A stretch of 64,000 nucleotides of DNA from CANLBN01 sp965230205 (GTDB lineage: Bacteria; Pseudomonadota; Gammaproteobacteria; Pseudomonadales; Cellvibrionaceae), in NCBI GenBank assembly GCA_965230205.1, contig OZ245996.1, forward strand, positions 4,216,001 to 4,280,000. Reading direction: 5' to 3'. The position numbers and the translations under genes were made by a program. Positions within the stretch are counted from its first letter, which is position 1. Each line of letters opens with the position of its first letter. The notes below the pieces were generated by a model. It saw only the letters and a program-made list of their open reading frames with translations. It was not told the DNA's origin and made no database searches. This document shows, piece after piece, positions 7,937 through 16,279 of the stretch.

Positions 7937-9244
7937 TTAATCGTAGCGTTTTTGGTCGTAGACATGAAAATCCCATTGTTGCTGAGGAAAATACTTACGC
8001 AACCGCCAATCACATGCACGCGCGTGGCCCTCCATACCTTCTACGCGAGAAATACGCGAACCCACAGAACTAAAATCTAAATTAGCCTGCTCATCAATTT
8101 CTTGATAGGTCAATATTTTCAGGAATTTGTGTACATTCAAACCGCCGCTGTAACGAGCAACACGCTTAGTAGGGAGGATATGGTTTGTACCGGAACATTT
8201 ATCACCGTGCGTAACCGTACTGCCTTCACCAAGGAATAGGGAACCATAATTATTAAGGTTCGCTTTCCACCAATCAGTGTCTTCTGCTAATACCTGTAAA
8301 TGCTCAGAAGCATATTCATCGCTCACCTTGACACACTCTTCTCGACTATCACAGAGAATAATCTCTCCATGCACATCCCAAGCACTTTGTACGACCTCTT
8401 GATTGGGCATATCTGCAGCGACTTTAGGCATAATTTCAGCCACCTTCTCACCAATACGACGACTAGTGGTAAACAACCAGACCGGAGAATCATAACCATG
8501 CTCTGCCTGAGAGACAAGATCAACCGCGATCGTCATAGGGTCCGCACTATCATCCGCAATAATGGCCGACTCTGTTGGACCAGCCAACACATCGATACCT
8601 ACTTCACCAAACAATAAGCGTTTCGCTTCAGCGACATAGCCATTACCGGGGCCCACAAGAATATCTGCTGGAACTCCCGTAAATAGGCCTTTTGCCATTG
8701 AGGCAACCGCGTGTACGCCGCCCATTTCGAGGATGATATCAGCTCCAGCAAGATCCATCGCATAAGCGATAGCGGGGTTAATGCTGCCATTTTTAGGTGG
8801 CGAACAGGCAACAATGGTTTTTACACCGGCGACTTTAGCAGTGGCAATACTCATAATGGCAGAAGCCGCATGAGAGTAGCGACCACCAGGCACATAACAA
8901 CCAGCACAATTCGCAGGGATAATTTTTTGCCCCAGTTTTACCCCTGGAGCAGAATCAATTTCAAACTCATTTAAACTAGCCAGCTGCGCTTCAGCAAAGG
9001 TTTTTACCTGTTGAAAAGCAAACTGGATATCTTTGCGCGTTTGCTCTGGTACTTGCTCAATTAATTGTGCACGCTTTTCATCAGAGAGAATAAAATCGCC
9101 TTCCCACTGGTCAAATTGAGCGGCATATTCACGTACTGCTGCCTCCCCTTCGCTTTCGATTTTAGCAAGCATAGATTTAACGGTCTGGTGAATACGTTCG
9201 TCATTTTCTGCTACTGGGGCTGTGGATTTTTTTAAATACTCCAT
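7937..9244 (-). CDS. hpsN: HisD-family dehydrogenase, probable sulfopropanediol 3-dehydrogenase (HpsN-like)
   Basis: A 435-residue member of the histidinol dehydrogenase family. Zinc ligands expected from HisD are present: Q and H in SQAEHGYDSP (about residues 244-253), D in THGDKCSGTNHILPT (about 344-358) and H in GMEGHARACDWR (about 410-421). The catalytic Glu-His pair is in YASEHLQVL. No his biosynthesis gene is nearby. The neighbours are LysR regulators, PLP enzymes, comDE and a hydroxyacid dehydrogenase. HisD paralogues in sulfonate clusters are HpsN, which oxidises 2,3-dihydroxypropane-1-sulfonate to sulfolactate in two NAD-dependent steps. GGGAG six bases before the ATG fixes the start. 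Another alcohol substrate for this HisD-like clade cannot be excluded. Confidence 0.75.
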   Translation of the reverse strand: MEYLKKSTAPVAENDERIHQTVKSMLAKIESEGEAAVREYAAQFDQWEGDFILSDEKRAQLIEQVPEQTRKDIQFAFQQVKTFAEAQLASLNEFEIDSAPGVKLGQKIIPANCAGCYVPGGRYSHAASAIMSIATAKVAGVKTIVACSPPKNGSINPAIAYAMDLAGADIILEMGGVHAVASMAKGLFTGVPADILVGPGNGYVAEAKRLLFGEVGIDVLAGPTESAIIADDSADPMTIAVDLVSQAEHGYDSPVWLFTTSRRIGEKVAEIMPKVAADMPNQEVVQSAWDVHGEIILCDSREECVKVSDEYASEHLQVLAEDTDWWKANLNNYGSLFLGEGSTVTHGDKCSGTNHILPTKRVARYSGGLNVHKFLKILTYQEIDEQANLDFSSVGSRISRVEGMEGHARACDWRLRKYFPQQQWDFHVYDQKRYD

Positions 9245-9289
9245 TAGAAACTCCCATATTGTTTTTCAATGTATTATTAGTAAGGTAAT

Positions 9290-9316
9290 TTAATATAGCC
9301 GATGAGCCTATATTAA
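9290..9316. promoter_or_regulatory. 9-bp inverted repeat between divergent hpsN-like gene and lysR
   Basis: TTAATATAG (9290-9298) and CTATATTAA (9308-9316) are exact reverse complements with a 9-base spacer. The dyad lies 46 bases from the hpsN-like start and 133 bases from the lysR start, a typical LysR operator position. Its half sites share the CTTAATATA core with 2871-2880 and 3866-3875. Confidence 0.5.
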
Positions 9317-9448
9317 GAGTGGTCGGCAACTTCAGCAAATGCTATTTTTAGTGCAGATCAGTTACTTTTTGTTATAGGTACGTTATTGTAGCTAATGTTA
9401 GACTTTTAATGCGCATCAAAAATAAATAATTTTATAATAGGATAGTGA

Positions 9449-10393
9449 ATGGAACTTAAGTGGTTGCAAGACTTTGTAGCTCTGGTCGAGCATGGTAGTT
9501 TTTCTAAAGCGGCAGAATCTCGATTTGTGACTCAACCTGCTTTTAGCCGCCGTATTCGTTCACTGGAAACCTGGTTAGGCGTTAATTTAGTGGACCGCGA
9601 CCAATACCCTACTCGGCTAACACCAGCAGGCGAAGCCTTTGAAGAACAAGCGCACCTTTTAATCGACCAAATCTATTCCAGCCGCAACCATGTACGCGGC
9701 GTTGGTTCAGCGCAAGAACAGGTTGTTATGCTATCGCAACACGCTCTGTCGGTTTCTTTCTTCCCTAACTGGATGCAAACTCTTGAAGATTTAATGGAAG
9801 AAATTGCGCCCGGAAATTCCTCTACCGGAAGCGCGATGATTCGTGTTGACGTCGGTAATTTACATGATATCGTTGAAACTTTTCTGGCAGCAAATAGCGA
9901 TTTTTTATTGTCATACGCGTCAACAGATATCTTTAGCCAATTAGGCCGTCAAGGCGTTGAAAGCTTACAAGTAGGTACAGATGAACTGGTTGCTGTCACT
10001 GGCGTGGATAATCATGGCATTCCTTTTTATTCTTTTGACTCTGAATTAGTCGATGATCAATTCGTTAAATTATTAGCACACCCTGCCGAATCATTTTTTG
10101 GAAAATTGATCCAGCGAGATTGCATACCTCACTTACCGGCTAACCTGATTATGCAGAGCCATTGTGAAAATGCACTATCAGAAGCACTGAAAGCTCTCGT
10201 GCTAAAAGGTTATGGAATTGCGTGGCTACCAAAAAGCTTAATTTTAAAAGAACTGGAAAGAAATGAACTTTGCCTGTTTAGTGAATTAATACCATCGATC
10301 ACTTTAAATATAAAACTCTATCGCCTATGCCAACCTCGCCATCAAATATCTAAAGAGTTTTGGGAAAAGATTCGCCTTCGCTATGCCAAATAA
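9449..10393 (+). CDS. LysR-type transcriptional regulator
   Basis: A 314-residue LysR-type regulator with the helix-turn-helix in SFSKAAESRFVTQPAFSRR (about residues 17-35) and LGVNLVDR following. The effector-binding region is longer and more divergent than usual, with an acidic insertion around residues 115-130. It is divergent from hpsN-degT and lies 87 bases ahead of the co-directional PLP decarboxylase. It could control both units. AGGAT about six bases before the ATG agrees with the start. Its effector is unknown; a C3-sulfonate or an amine derived from one is inferred from position. Confidence 0.88.
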   Translation: MELKWLQDFVALVEHGSFSKAAESRFVTQPAFSRRIRSLETWLGVNLVDRDQYPTRLTPAGEAFEEQAHLLIDQIYSSRNHVRGVGSAQEQVVMLSQHALSVSFFPNWMQTLEDLMEEIAPGNSSTGSAMIRVDVGNLHDIVETFLAANSDFLLSYASTDIFSQLGRQGVESLQVGTDELVAVTGVDNHGIPFYSFDSELVDDQFVKLLAHPAESFFGKLIQRDCIPHLPANLIMQSHCENALSEALKALVLKGYGIAWLPKSLILKELERNELCLFSELIPSITLNIKLYRLCQPRHQISKEFWEKIRLRYAK

Positions 10394-10480
10394 TTATAGA
10401 GCTCAAATCAAACAGCATTGGGCTAATAGTACCAGCAAGCTTTATACTTCATAAAAACTAATCCACGAGCAGCGATCATT

Positions 10481-11890
10481 ATGCAAGAAAACCTTGATAT
10501 CCTTTCTCGAACCGTTGAGCAATGGGCCAGCCAGGATCGTCCTGTTTCGCAAACACCCATCGCTTCAGAGTTAGAAAAAATGCTTGACCTCTCATTAGGT
10601 GAAGATGGCTGTAGTTCAGCAGAGTTAGAAAAAGCAATTCATGACTATGTGCACTATAGCCCTGATGTTTCCCAAGCGGGTTTTAATAAACTGCTCTATT
10701 CTGGTGCTAATAAGCCTGCGATACTCGGCGATTGGATTACCAGCTTATGTAATGCCACGATGCATACTTATCAGGTTGGTCCAGTCGCAACATTGATGGA
10801 ACTTGAGCTCATTGATCAATGGAACCGTTTAGTAGGTTTTAAACAAGGTGACGGAGTGATGGTCTCTGGTGGCAGCCAAGCCAACATGATTGGCATGATG
10901 CTGGCTCGTCATCATGTCTGTCCTGATATTAAAGCTCGCGGGTTAGAGGGAAAAACCTTAGTCGCTTACGTTTCCGATCAATGCCACTACTCTCAGCAAC
11001 GATCTGCCAATGTCTTAGGCATCGGCACGGATAACTTAGTCAGCGTTAAAACTGATGAACAAGGTAGAATACGTCCGGATGTATTAGCAGAAGAAATCGA
11101 AAAAAGCCTAGCGAAAGGACACACCCCTTTTTATATTGGCCTGACGGCAGGCACCACTGTTATTGGTGCTTACGACCCTGTTGCTGCTTGTAGTGAAATT
11201 GCCCGTAAGCACAATATTTGGCTGCATATTGATGGTGCATGGGGAGCGCCCATACTTTTTTCTGAAAAACATAAACATCTATTAGCCGATAGCCATTTAG
11301 CCGATTCATTTGCCTGGGATGCGCACAAGCTAATGAACGTTCCTATTACTGCTGCAGTTGTTCTTGTGAAACATGCAGGTGCACTCAGAGAATGTTGTGC
11401 AGGCGGCGGTGGTGAATATCTTTTTCATCAAGACCATAATGCAAATTACAATTTGGGAGAACGCTCGATTCAATGTGGTCGACGTGCGGACTCATTAAAG
11501 GTCTGGCTAAGTTGGAAAGCAATAGGACACAATGGCTTTGCCAAGAAAATCGATTACTTACAAATGATGAAAGATAAATGTATCGATATGATTCAGCAAC
11601 GAGCATCATTTAAAATACTGGCTCCGTCCGCTTATTTGAATATTGTTTTTCGCTTTGAACCTCCATCAGATAACCCTGCTTACTCTGATGATGAATCGAT
11701 TAGCAAACTCAATATGGAAATTTGTAAAACCATGATGCGAGAAGGCGGGCCCTATGTCGACTATGCGAGGTATAAAGGCAAAGTTGGCGTCAGGCTTATT
11801 TTAGCGAATGATCAAATAGATTCAGAGCATATTGAAAATCTATTAGATCAGTGTGAACGCATTGGTAAAGAATTAAGCCATACTCTATGA
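10481..11890 (+). CDS. Group II PLP-dependent decarboxylase, glutamate/cysteine-sulfinate/cysteate type
   Basis: A 469-residue group II amino acid decarboxylase resembling animal GAD/CSAD more than bacterial GadB. Family landmarks are GVMVSGGSQANMIGMMLARH near residues 127-146, TAGTTVIGAYDP near 223-234, WLHIDGAWGAP near 247-257 with the cofactor-contacting Asp, SFAWDAHKLMN near 279-289 with the PLP lysine, and RSIQCGRRADSLKVWLSWKA near 329-348. Substrates in this clade include glutamate, aspartate, cysteine sulfinate and cysteate. Within this cluster, cysteate to taurine is an attractive but unproven reaction. The gene follows lysR on the same strand, so co-expression is likely. Confidence 0.82.
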   Translation: MQENLDILSRTVEQWASQDRPVSQTPIASELEKMLDLSLGEDGCSSAELEKAIHDYVHYSPDVSQAGFNKLLYSGANKPAILGDWITSLCNATMHTYQVGPVATLMELELIDQWNRLVGFKQGDGVMVSGGSQANMIGMMLARHHVCPDIKARGLEGKTLVAYVSDQCHYSQQRSANVLGIGTDNLVSVKTDEQGRIRPDVLAEEIEKSLAKGHTPFYIGLTAGTTVIGAYDPVAACSEIARKHNIWLHIDGAWGAPILFSEKHKHLLADSHLADSFAWDAHKLMNVPITAAVVLVKHAGALRECCAGGGGEYLFHQDHNANYNLGERSIQCGRRADSLKVWLSWKAIGHNGFAKKIDYLQMMKDKCIDMIQQRASFKILAPSAYLNIVFRFEPPSDNPAYSDDESISKLNMEICKTMMREGGPYVDYARYKGKVGVRLILANDQIDSEHIENLLDQCERIGKELSHTL

Positions 11891-12255
11891 AATCCTTCAC
11901 AATCTCCATAGTATTTTTACTATGGCAATCCATTTCATTCGTTCAGCACTTTAATTAGGAAAATAGTTTTATTTGATTTTTTTGAGACGTAGCTATTATT
12001 TTTTACTATCAAGCATTATTTTATTTTCTGCCAACGATACCAGTAATGTAATCGAACGATATCTACGCTGTTATCAATAAACACAGAAACATCAGATTTT
12101 TTATCGTATCCATAATCATTATGTCATTAGCTATTTATAAAATGTCATCCGGCATTTGAGAAACTATAGTTATTACCCTAATAGGATTGACATAATATGC
12201 TATAAATTGAGACCATGCCGCCTCTTTCATCATTGTAGTAAAGTTGGGATTGATC
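11891..12255. other. Non-coding stretch with a T-tract-free hairpin
   Basis: This stretch of about 365 bases contains no convincing gene. CCATAGT (11906-11912) and ACTATGG (11919-11925) form a 7-bp stem 16 bases after the decarboxylase stop, but no T-run follows, so termination would be weak. A TTGACA at 12187-12192 lacks a -10 element at proper spacing. The ndh promoter must be in the second half but I cannot place it. Confidence 0.4.
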
Positions 12256-13557
12256 GTGGAAAAACCAAAAATTGTTGTTATCGGCGGAGGCGCTGGCGGA
12301 TTAGAGCTTGTTACACGTCTGGGGAACTCGTTAGGCAAAAAGAAGCTAGCGAGTATTCATTTAGTCGATAGCAACCCTACTCATTTATGGAAACCGCTAT
12401 TACATGAGGTGGCTACTGGTTCTCTGGATTCGGATATCGATGAGGTCAGCTATTTATCTCATGCGCACTATCATCATTTTGAATTCCACATTGGCCGAAT
12501 GGAGGGTTTAGACAGGGATAAAAAAATCATTCAGCTAGCACCAATGGCTGATGAAAATGGTATAGAAATAAAGCCCTCACGATCAATCTCATATGATTAC
12601 CTCGTCATGGCCGTTGGTAGCCAGACTAATGATTTTGGAACACCTGGAGCTGCGAACCATTGCGCGTTTCTAGATAGCAGACGCCAGGCTGATGCCTTCC
12701 ATGATAGATTGATTAATACTTACTTACGTCTAAGTAATAAAGTAGAAGAAGGCGAACAAGTCATTCTTAGCGTTGGCATTGTTGGCGCAGGCGCCACCGG
12801 TGTTGAATTAGCAGCTGAATTGCACAATACCACGGCTCTATTACAAGCTTACGGCTTAAAACTCAATGCTGACAATCTCAAAGTCACTATTATTGAAGCT
12901 GGGCCACGAGTCCTGCCTGCCCTACCACCCAGAATTTCCGATGCTGTGGTGAAAGACTTGAAAGCGCTGAATATTGACGTGAGAACTAATACCAAAGTTA
13001 CCCAAGTGACTGAACAAGGGTTTGAAACTGCGGATCAAGATATTATCCCTGCTGATATTCGCGTATGGGCTGCCGGTGTTAAAGCACCTGAGTTTTTAGG
13101 CAATATTGAAGGCTTGGAAACAACACCAACCAATCAAATTATTGTCAAACCTTCTTTACAAGCAACCAAAGACAATAATATTTTTGTGATTGGCGATTGC
13201 GCCAGCTACACACAGGAAAATGGCGTTCGTGTTCCTCCTCGCGCACAGTCCGCTCACCAAATGGCCTCTCATGTGTATAAAAACTTACGTCTATTGCTCA
13301 ATAATAAACCTTTAAAGCCATACACCTATAAAGATCACGGTTCTTTGGTTTCGTTAAGCCGCTATTCAACAGTCGGTAGCTTAATGGGTAACCTCATGGG
13401 TAAATCAACCATGGTTGAAGGCCGAGCAGCACGTATTGTTTATATATCGCTTTATCGCATGCATCAAATGGCATTACATGGTTGGATTAAGACCGCATTA
13501 ATTATGTTTTCTGGCAGTATCAACCGTATTATTCGACCGCGTTTAAAACTCCACTAA
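12256..13557 (+). CDS. ndh: Type II NADH dehydrogenase (NDH-2)
   Basis: A 433-residue single-subunit flavoprotein that oxidises NADH and reduces quinone at the inner face of the cytoplasmic membrane without pumping protons. The FAD-binding motif VVIGGGAGGLELVTRLG is at the N-terminus, the NADH-binding motif GIVGAGATGVELAAELH near residues 173-189, and the second FAD contact IFVIGDCAS near 308-316. The C-terminal region has the Ndh-typical amphipathic membrane-anchoring sequence. The GTG at 12256 is chosen over TTG codons at 12244 and 12250 because GGGA lies six bases before it and the glycine motif then begins at the usual distance. It has its own promoter region and is probably monocistronic. 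Confidence 0.9.
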   Translation: MEKPKIVVIGGGAGGLELVTRLGNSLGKKKLASIHLVDSNPTHLWKPLLHEVATGSLDSDIDEVSYLSHAHYHHFEFHIGRMEGLDRDKKIIQLAPMADENGIEIKPSRSISYDYLVMAVGSQTNDFGTPGAANHCAFLDSRRQADAFHDRLINTYLRLSNKVEEGEQVILSVGIVGAGATGVELAAELHNTTALLQAYGLKLNADNLKVTIIEAGPRVLPALPPRISDAVVKDLKALNIDVRTNTKVTQVTEQGFETADQDIIPADIRVWAAGVKAPEFLGNIEGLETTPTNQIIVKPSLQATKDNNIFVIGDCASYTQENGVRVPPRAQSAHQMASHVYKNLRLLLNNKPLKPYTYKDHGSLVSLSRYSTVGSLMGNLMGKSTMVEGRAARIVYISLYRMHQMALHGWIKTALIMFSGSINRIIRPRLKLH

Positions 13558-13615
13558 TTACAGGCTATTACATTTATCGATAGCATGAGCTAAAACACAA
13601 AAAGGAATAAATTCG

Positions 13616-14494
13616 ATGCTATTCGGAAAAGAGTTTACTAAAACGACAGTAAAGACAACTGGCAGTGAAATACACTTAGTTCACGGCGGTACGGGATACC
13701 CATTATTGCTATTACATGGGTACCCTCAAACCCATGTAATATGGCATGCAATTGCTCCAAAGCTTGCCAAGAAATTCCACGTTATATGCCCCGACCTTAG
13801 AGGTTATGGCGATAGTTCAAAACCATCGAGCACGAAGGATCATTACCCCTATTCAAAACGTGCTATGGCCCAAGATATGGTTGAAGTAATGGACGCTTTT
13901 GGCTATCACGACTTTTTTGTTGCCGGCCATGATCGAGGAGCAAGAGTGACGCATCGCATGGCACTTGACCATCCTGACCGAGTCAAAAAAGCCTGTGTAA
14001 TGGATATTACACCCACCTCTCATATGTTCAATTCTACTAATCAACATTTTGCGACGGGTTATTATCATTGGTTTTTTCTTATTCAACCCGATGGGTTACC
14101 AGAGCAGATGATCGGTAACAACCCAGAATATTACCTTTCTGAAAAGCTGAAACGATGGAGCGCTCCTGGCATGGAATTTAACTCCAAAGCAGTTGCAGAA
14201 TATATTCGCTGTTTTAGCAAACCTGAAAACATTCATGCCAGTTGTGAAGATTATCGCGCTGCTGCGAGCATTGACCTTGAACACGACAAAGAAGATGCCG
14301 GTAAAAAAATAGAATGCCCATTACTGGTTCTATGGGGCTCACAAGGGTTTATACACCGTACCTATGATGTAATCAACGTATGGAAAAATTATGCTAATCA
14401 AGTACAAGGAAAATCATTAGATTGCGGGCATTTTTTACCTGAAGAAAGTGCTGATGAAACAGCTGAAGAACTATTGAATTTTTTCAGTAATTAA
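13616..14494 (+). CDS. Alpha/beta hydrolase, haloacetate (fluoroacetate) dehalogenase-like
   Basis: A 292-residue alpha/beta-hydrolase with the residues that define the fluoroacetate dehalogenase group. The nucleophile Asp and carboxylate-binding Arg residues are in GHDRGARVTHRMALDHPDRV (about residues 103-122). The halide-site His-Trp pair is in YYHWFFLIQP, a further halide Tyr is in CEDYRAAA, the acid is near VMDITPT, and the catalytic His is in CGHFLPEE at the C-terminus. The oxyanion motif HGYPQT is near residue 37. Known relatives hydrolyse fluoro- or chloroacetate to glycolate; epoxide hydrolases are the nearest other family. It lies alone between ndh and a glycosyltransferase with AAGG upstream, and no dehalogenase regulator is seen. 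Confidence 0.8.
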   Translation: MLFGKEFTKTTVKTTGSEIHLVHGGTGYPLLLLHGYPQTHVIWHAIAPKLAKKFHVICPDLRGYGDSSKPSSTKDHYPYSKRAMAQDMVEVMDAFGYHDFFVAGHDRGARVTHRMALDHPDRVKKACVMDITPTSHMFNSTNQHFATGYYHWFFLIQPDGLPEQMIGNNPEYYLSEKLKRWSAPGMEFNSKAVAEYIRCFSKPENIHASCEDYRAAASIDLEHDKEDAGKKIECPLLVLWGSQGFIHRTYDVINVWKNYANQVQGKSLDCGHFLPEESADETAEELLNFFSN

Positions 14495-14586
14495 AGACTA
14501 AACTGCCAAGCGATATTAAAGAAATAGATTGTGCTATACCAATCGAGAAAATAAATACACCTCCTTTACTCAGGAATTAACATAAA

Positions 14587-15306
14587 ATGAAAATCAGTAT
14601 AGTGATTCCGGCTCATAATGAGGAAAAGTACATTGGCAAATGTTTATCATCTATCAATAAACAATTGATTCCCAATGATATGGAAGTTGAGACAATTGTC
14701 GTTTTGAATCGGTGTACAGACAAAACAGAAGAAATTGCAAAAGCTCACGGTGCTGTCATCGTTTCAGATAACTCAAAAAATATATCTGCTATAAAAAATA
14801 CAGGTGTTAGTCACGCAAATGCCGAATGGATTGTAACCATTGATGCTGATAGTTGGATGTCAAAAGGGGTATTAGCTGAGATATACCAATACGCGAAATC
14901 ACCAAATTGTTTAGGAGGTGGTATACGTATTAAACCAGAAAGGTTGTCTCCTGGAATAGCCTTAGGCTATGGGATGATGTTGGTACCTGCTTTTTTTCTT
15001 GGGCTTTCTTTTGGAATGTATTGGTTCAGGAAAGAAGACTTTGAAGTCATCGGTGGCTTCGATGAAAAGAGACATATTGCAGAAGACGTCGATTTTCTGA
15101 AAAGGCTAAAGAAATATGGACGCGTGTCTGGAAAAAGGCACACAACAATCTCACGAGAATCAATTACAACATCCTGCAGAAAATTCGATGAATTTGGAGA
15201 TTGGCATTTCGTTCGCATATTTAGTAACCCATGCCGTGTACAAAGAGCAATCTTCGGTAACGAAAGAGAGTATCTCGATAAGAATTGGTATGAAGTTAAG
15301 CGTTAA
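14587..15306 (+). CDS. Family 2 glycosyltransferase
   Basis: A 239-residue GT2 enzyme. The nucleotide-sugar binding start MKISIVIPAHNEEKYIGKCL, the DxD-like metal site in VTIDADSWM near residues 80-88 and the acceptor-region GGFDEKRHIAEDVDFLKRLK near 156-175 are all present. A short hydrophobic segment (about residues 126-146) suggests membrane association. The C-terminal TTSCRKFDEFGDWHF recurs in a subgroup of small bacterial GT2 proteins. No polysaccharide operon is adjacent. It is the last readily assigned gene before the array-like block of small + strand genes, and may itself be its first member. Confidence 0.8.
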   Translation: MKISIVIPAHNEEKYIGKCLSSINKQLIPNDMEVETIVVLNRCTDKTEEIAKAHGAVIVSDNSKNISAIKNTGVSHANAEWIVTIDADSWMSKGVLAEIYQYAKSPNCLGGGIRIKPERLSPGIALGYGMMLVPAFFLGLSFGMYWFRKEDFEVIGGFDEKRHIAEDVDFLKRLKKYGRVSGKRHTTISRESITTSCRKFDEFGDWHFVRIFSNPCRVQRAIFGNEREYLDKNWYEVKR

Positions 15307-15350
15307 AACTAACCTGAAAAACACATAGCAAGTTTAGCCAACAAGTACTC

Positions 15351-15409
15351 TCCTTTTATTTTAATATGCAAGGTATATGCAAGGTTTTACAATTACCTTT
15401 GTAATTAAT
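15351..15409 (+). repeat. Dispersed repeat, copy 1 (direct TGCAAG pair)
   Basis: CTCCTTTTATTTTAAT leads into ATGCAAGGTATATGCAAG and GTTTTACAATTA. A related segment occurs at 17669-17740. Both copies hold two TGCAAG boxes five bases apart followed by a TTTTAC(A/G)ATTA block, and both lie upstream of cassette-like genes. Confidence 0.45.
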
Positions 15410-15458
15410 GAGACCGACGGCGTGATTAATAAACTAGTAGCTGTGAATGGGATATAAA

Positions 15459-15752
15459 ATGAGTTGTTATATTATTTATCATTATAATATTATTGATAAA
15501 AGCCGAATAGAGCAATTAGGTCCATTATCACTACCAATAGTTGAAAAGTTTGGTGGCGAATTAGTTATTGCCAACCATGCCAATTTATTAGAAGGTTCTT
15601 CACCATATAGTCATATGGTTGTTTATAAATTTAAAACCAAAGAGCTAGCGCAAAGCTTTTATGACGCCGAAGAAAGTCGAGAGTTATCTAAATTAAGAAA
15701 CGAGATTACGGAAGGTTTCGCAGTTCTAGTGCCTGAGTACAACACGCACTAA
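15459..15752 (+). CDS. DUF1330 family protein
   Basis: A 97-residue ferredoxin-like fold protein of the DUF1330 family, seen from the MSCYIIYHYNI start strand, the SHMVVYKF strand near residues 51-58 and the AQSFYDAEESRELSKLR helix near 64-80. The ATG at 15459 is preferred to the one at 15447 because TGGGAT lies upstream and the first beta strand then starts at the usual position. Members resemble small dimeric monooxygenase-like or stress-barrel proteins, with no firm function. A second DUF1330 gene sits at 22433-22726. This copy lies directly before an attC-like site and reads like a gene cassette. Confidence 0.75.
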   Translation: MSCYIIYHYNIIDKSRIEQLGPLSLPIVEKFGGELVIANHANLLEGSSPYSHMVVYKFKTKELAQSFYDAEESRELSKLRNEITEGFAVLVPEYNTH

Positions 15753-15792
15753 TAAAGTATATAAATCAACCATGCTCTACCAAGAATTACAA

Positions 15793-15852
15793 CTAACAAG
15801 AAATACCAATGAAGCAATTTACGCTTCGTTCCAATTATCCGCTGTGTTAGGC
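15793..15852 (+). repeat. attC-like recombination site, copy A
   Basis: This 60-base imperfect palindrome starts with CTAACA and ends with TGTTAGGC. The outer CTAACA/TGTTAG arms pair perfectly, the 3' core GTTAGGC fits GTTRRRY, and an inner stem AATGAAGC/GCTTCGTT closes a 7-base loop AATTTAC. It aligns gap-free with 19281-19340 at 44 of 60 positions, most differences being transitions. It lies 40 bases after the DUF1330 stop and 21 bases before the next ATG, where an integron cassette junction would be. Confidence 0.6.
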
Positions 15853-15873
15853 CTTATGTAACTAGAACTAATA

Positions 15874-16278
15874 ATGAAAAGTGAGAAATTAGCATTTTAC
15901 GTTGCCCCACTAGCGGTACCCTTTGCATTTTTATTAGGTATCTCAGGTTTTGACATGCAGTATGGCATCCTAGATTATCTAAGCAATTTATTATTAATAG
16001 CTTTTTTTAGTTTGCCCATTGCCTATATCATAGAGCTCGTAGTAGGCCTGCCAATTTACCTACTGTTCAAGAAGCTTGGCTTAATAAATTTTACAACTTT
16101 ATTTTTAGGTAGCATCGTTGTTTCATGTTCCCCGTTATTACTTTTGTGGCTTGTGGGCGCTTATGATGGCGAAGAATATAAGCTGGCTGCTACTTTACCA
16201 GTATTCGCTTTTATTGGCGCGGTCACAGGGCTCACTTTCTGGCTGACACTAAACCTCCATCACATCATGAGGCGCTAG
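15874..16278 (+). CDS. Small integral membrane protein of unknown function
   Basis: A 134-residue, very hydrophobic protein with four probable transmembrane segments (about residues 10-26, 36-64, 78-99 and 108-127). Only short charged loops (KKLG, GAYDGEEYK) interrupt them. I recognise no family motif and no ribosome binding site beyond a weak purine stretch. Its start is only 21 bases after the attC-like site, as in integron gene cassettes. The whole block shares one strand. Function unknown. Confidence 0.65.
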   Translation: MKSEKLAFYVAPLAVPFAFLLGISGFDMQYGILDYLSNLLLIAFFSLPIAYIIELVVGLPIYLLFKKLGLINFTTLFLGSIVVSCSPLLLLWLVGAYDGEEYKLAATLPVFAFIGAVTGLTFWLTLNLHHIMRR

Positions 16279-16279
16279 T

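Noticed and set aside
8300..8974. Open frames on the + strand inside the HpsN-like gene
   Set aside because: They lack start signals and plausible composition and lie opposite a strongly conserved coding sequence.
7937..9244. Annotation as the histidine biosynthesis enzyme HisD
   Set aside because: No hisG, hisC or other his gene is adjacent; all neighbours are regulators, PLP enzymes and sulfonate-type genes, so a HisD paralogue (HpsN-like) fits better.
11906..11925. Hairpin after the decarboxylase as an intrinsic terminator
   Set aside because: No T-run follows the 7-bp stem, so only a hairpin is claimed.
12187..12206. TTGACA as a -35 element for ndh
   Set aside because: No -10 box occurs at 15-19 bases; the nearby TATAAA is only 8 bases away.
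15116..15328. A 70-residue frame overlapping the glycosyltransferase
   Set aside because: It is a shadow in another frame of the conserved GT2 C-terminus.
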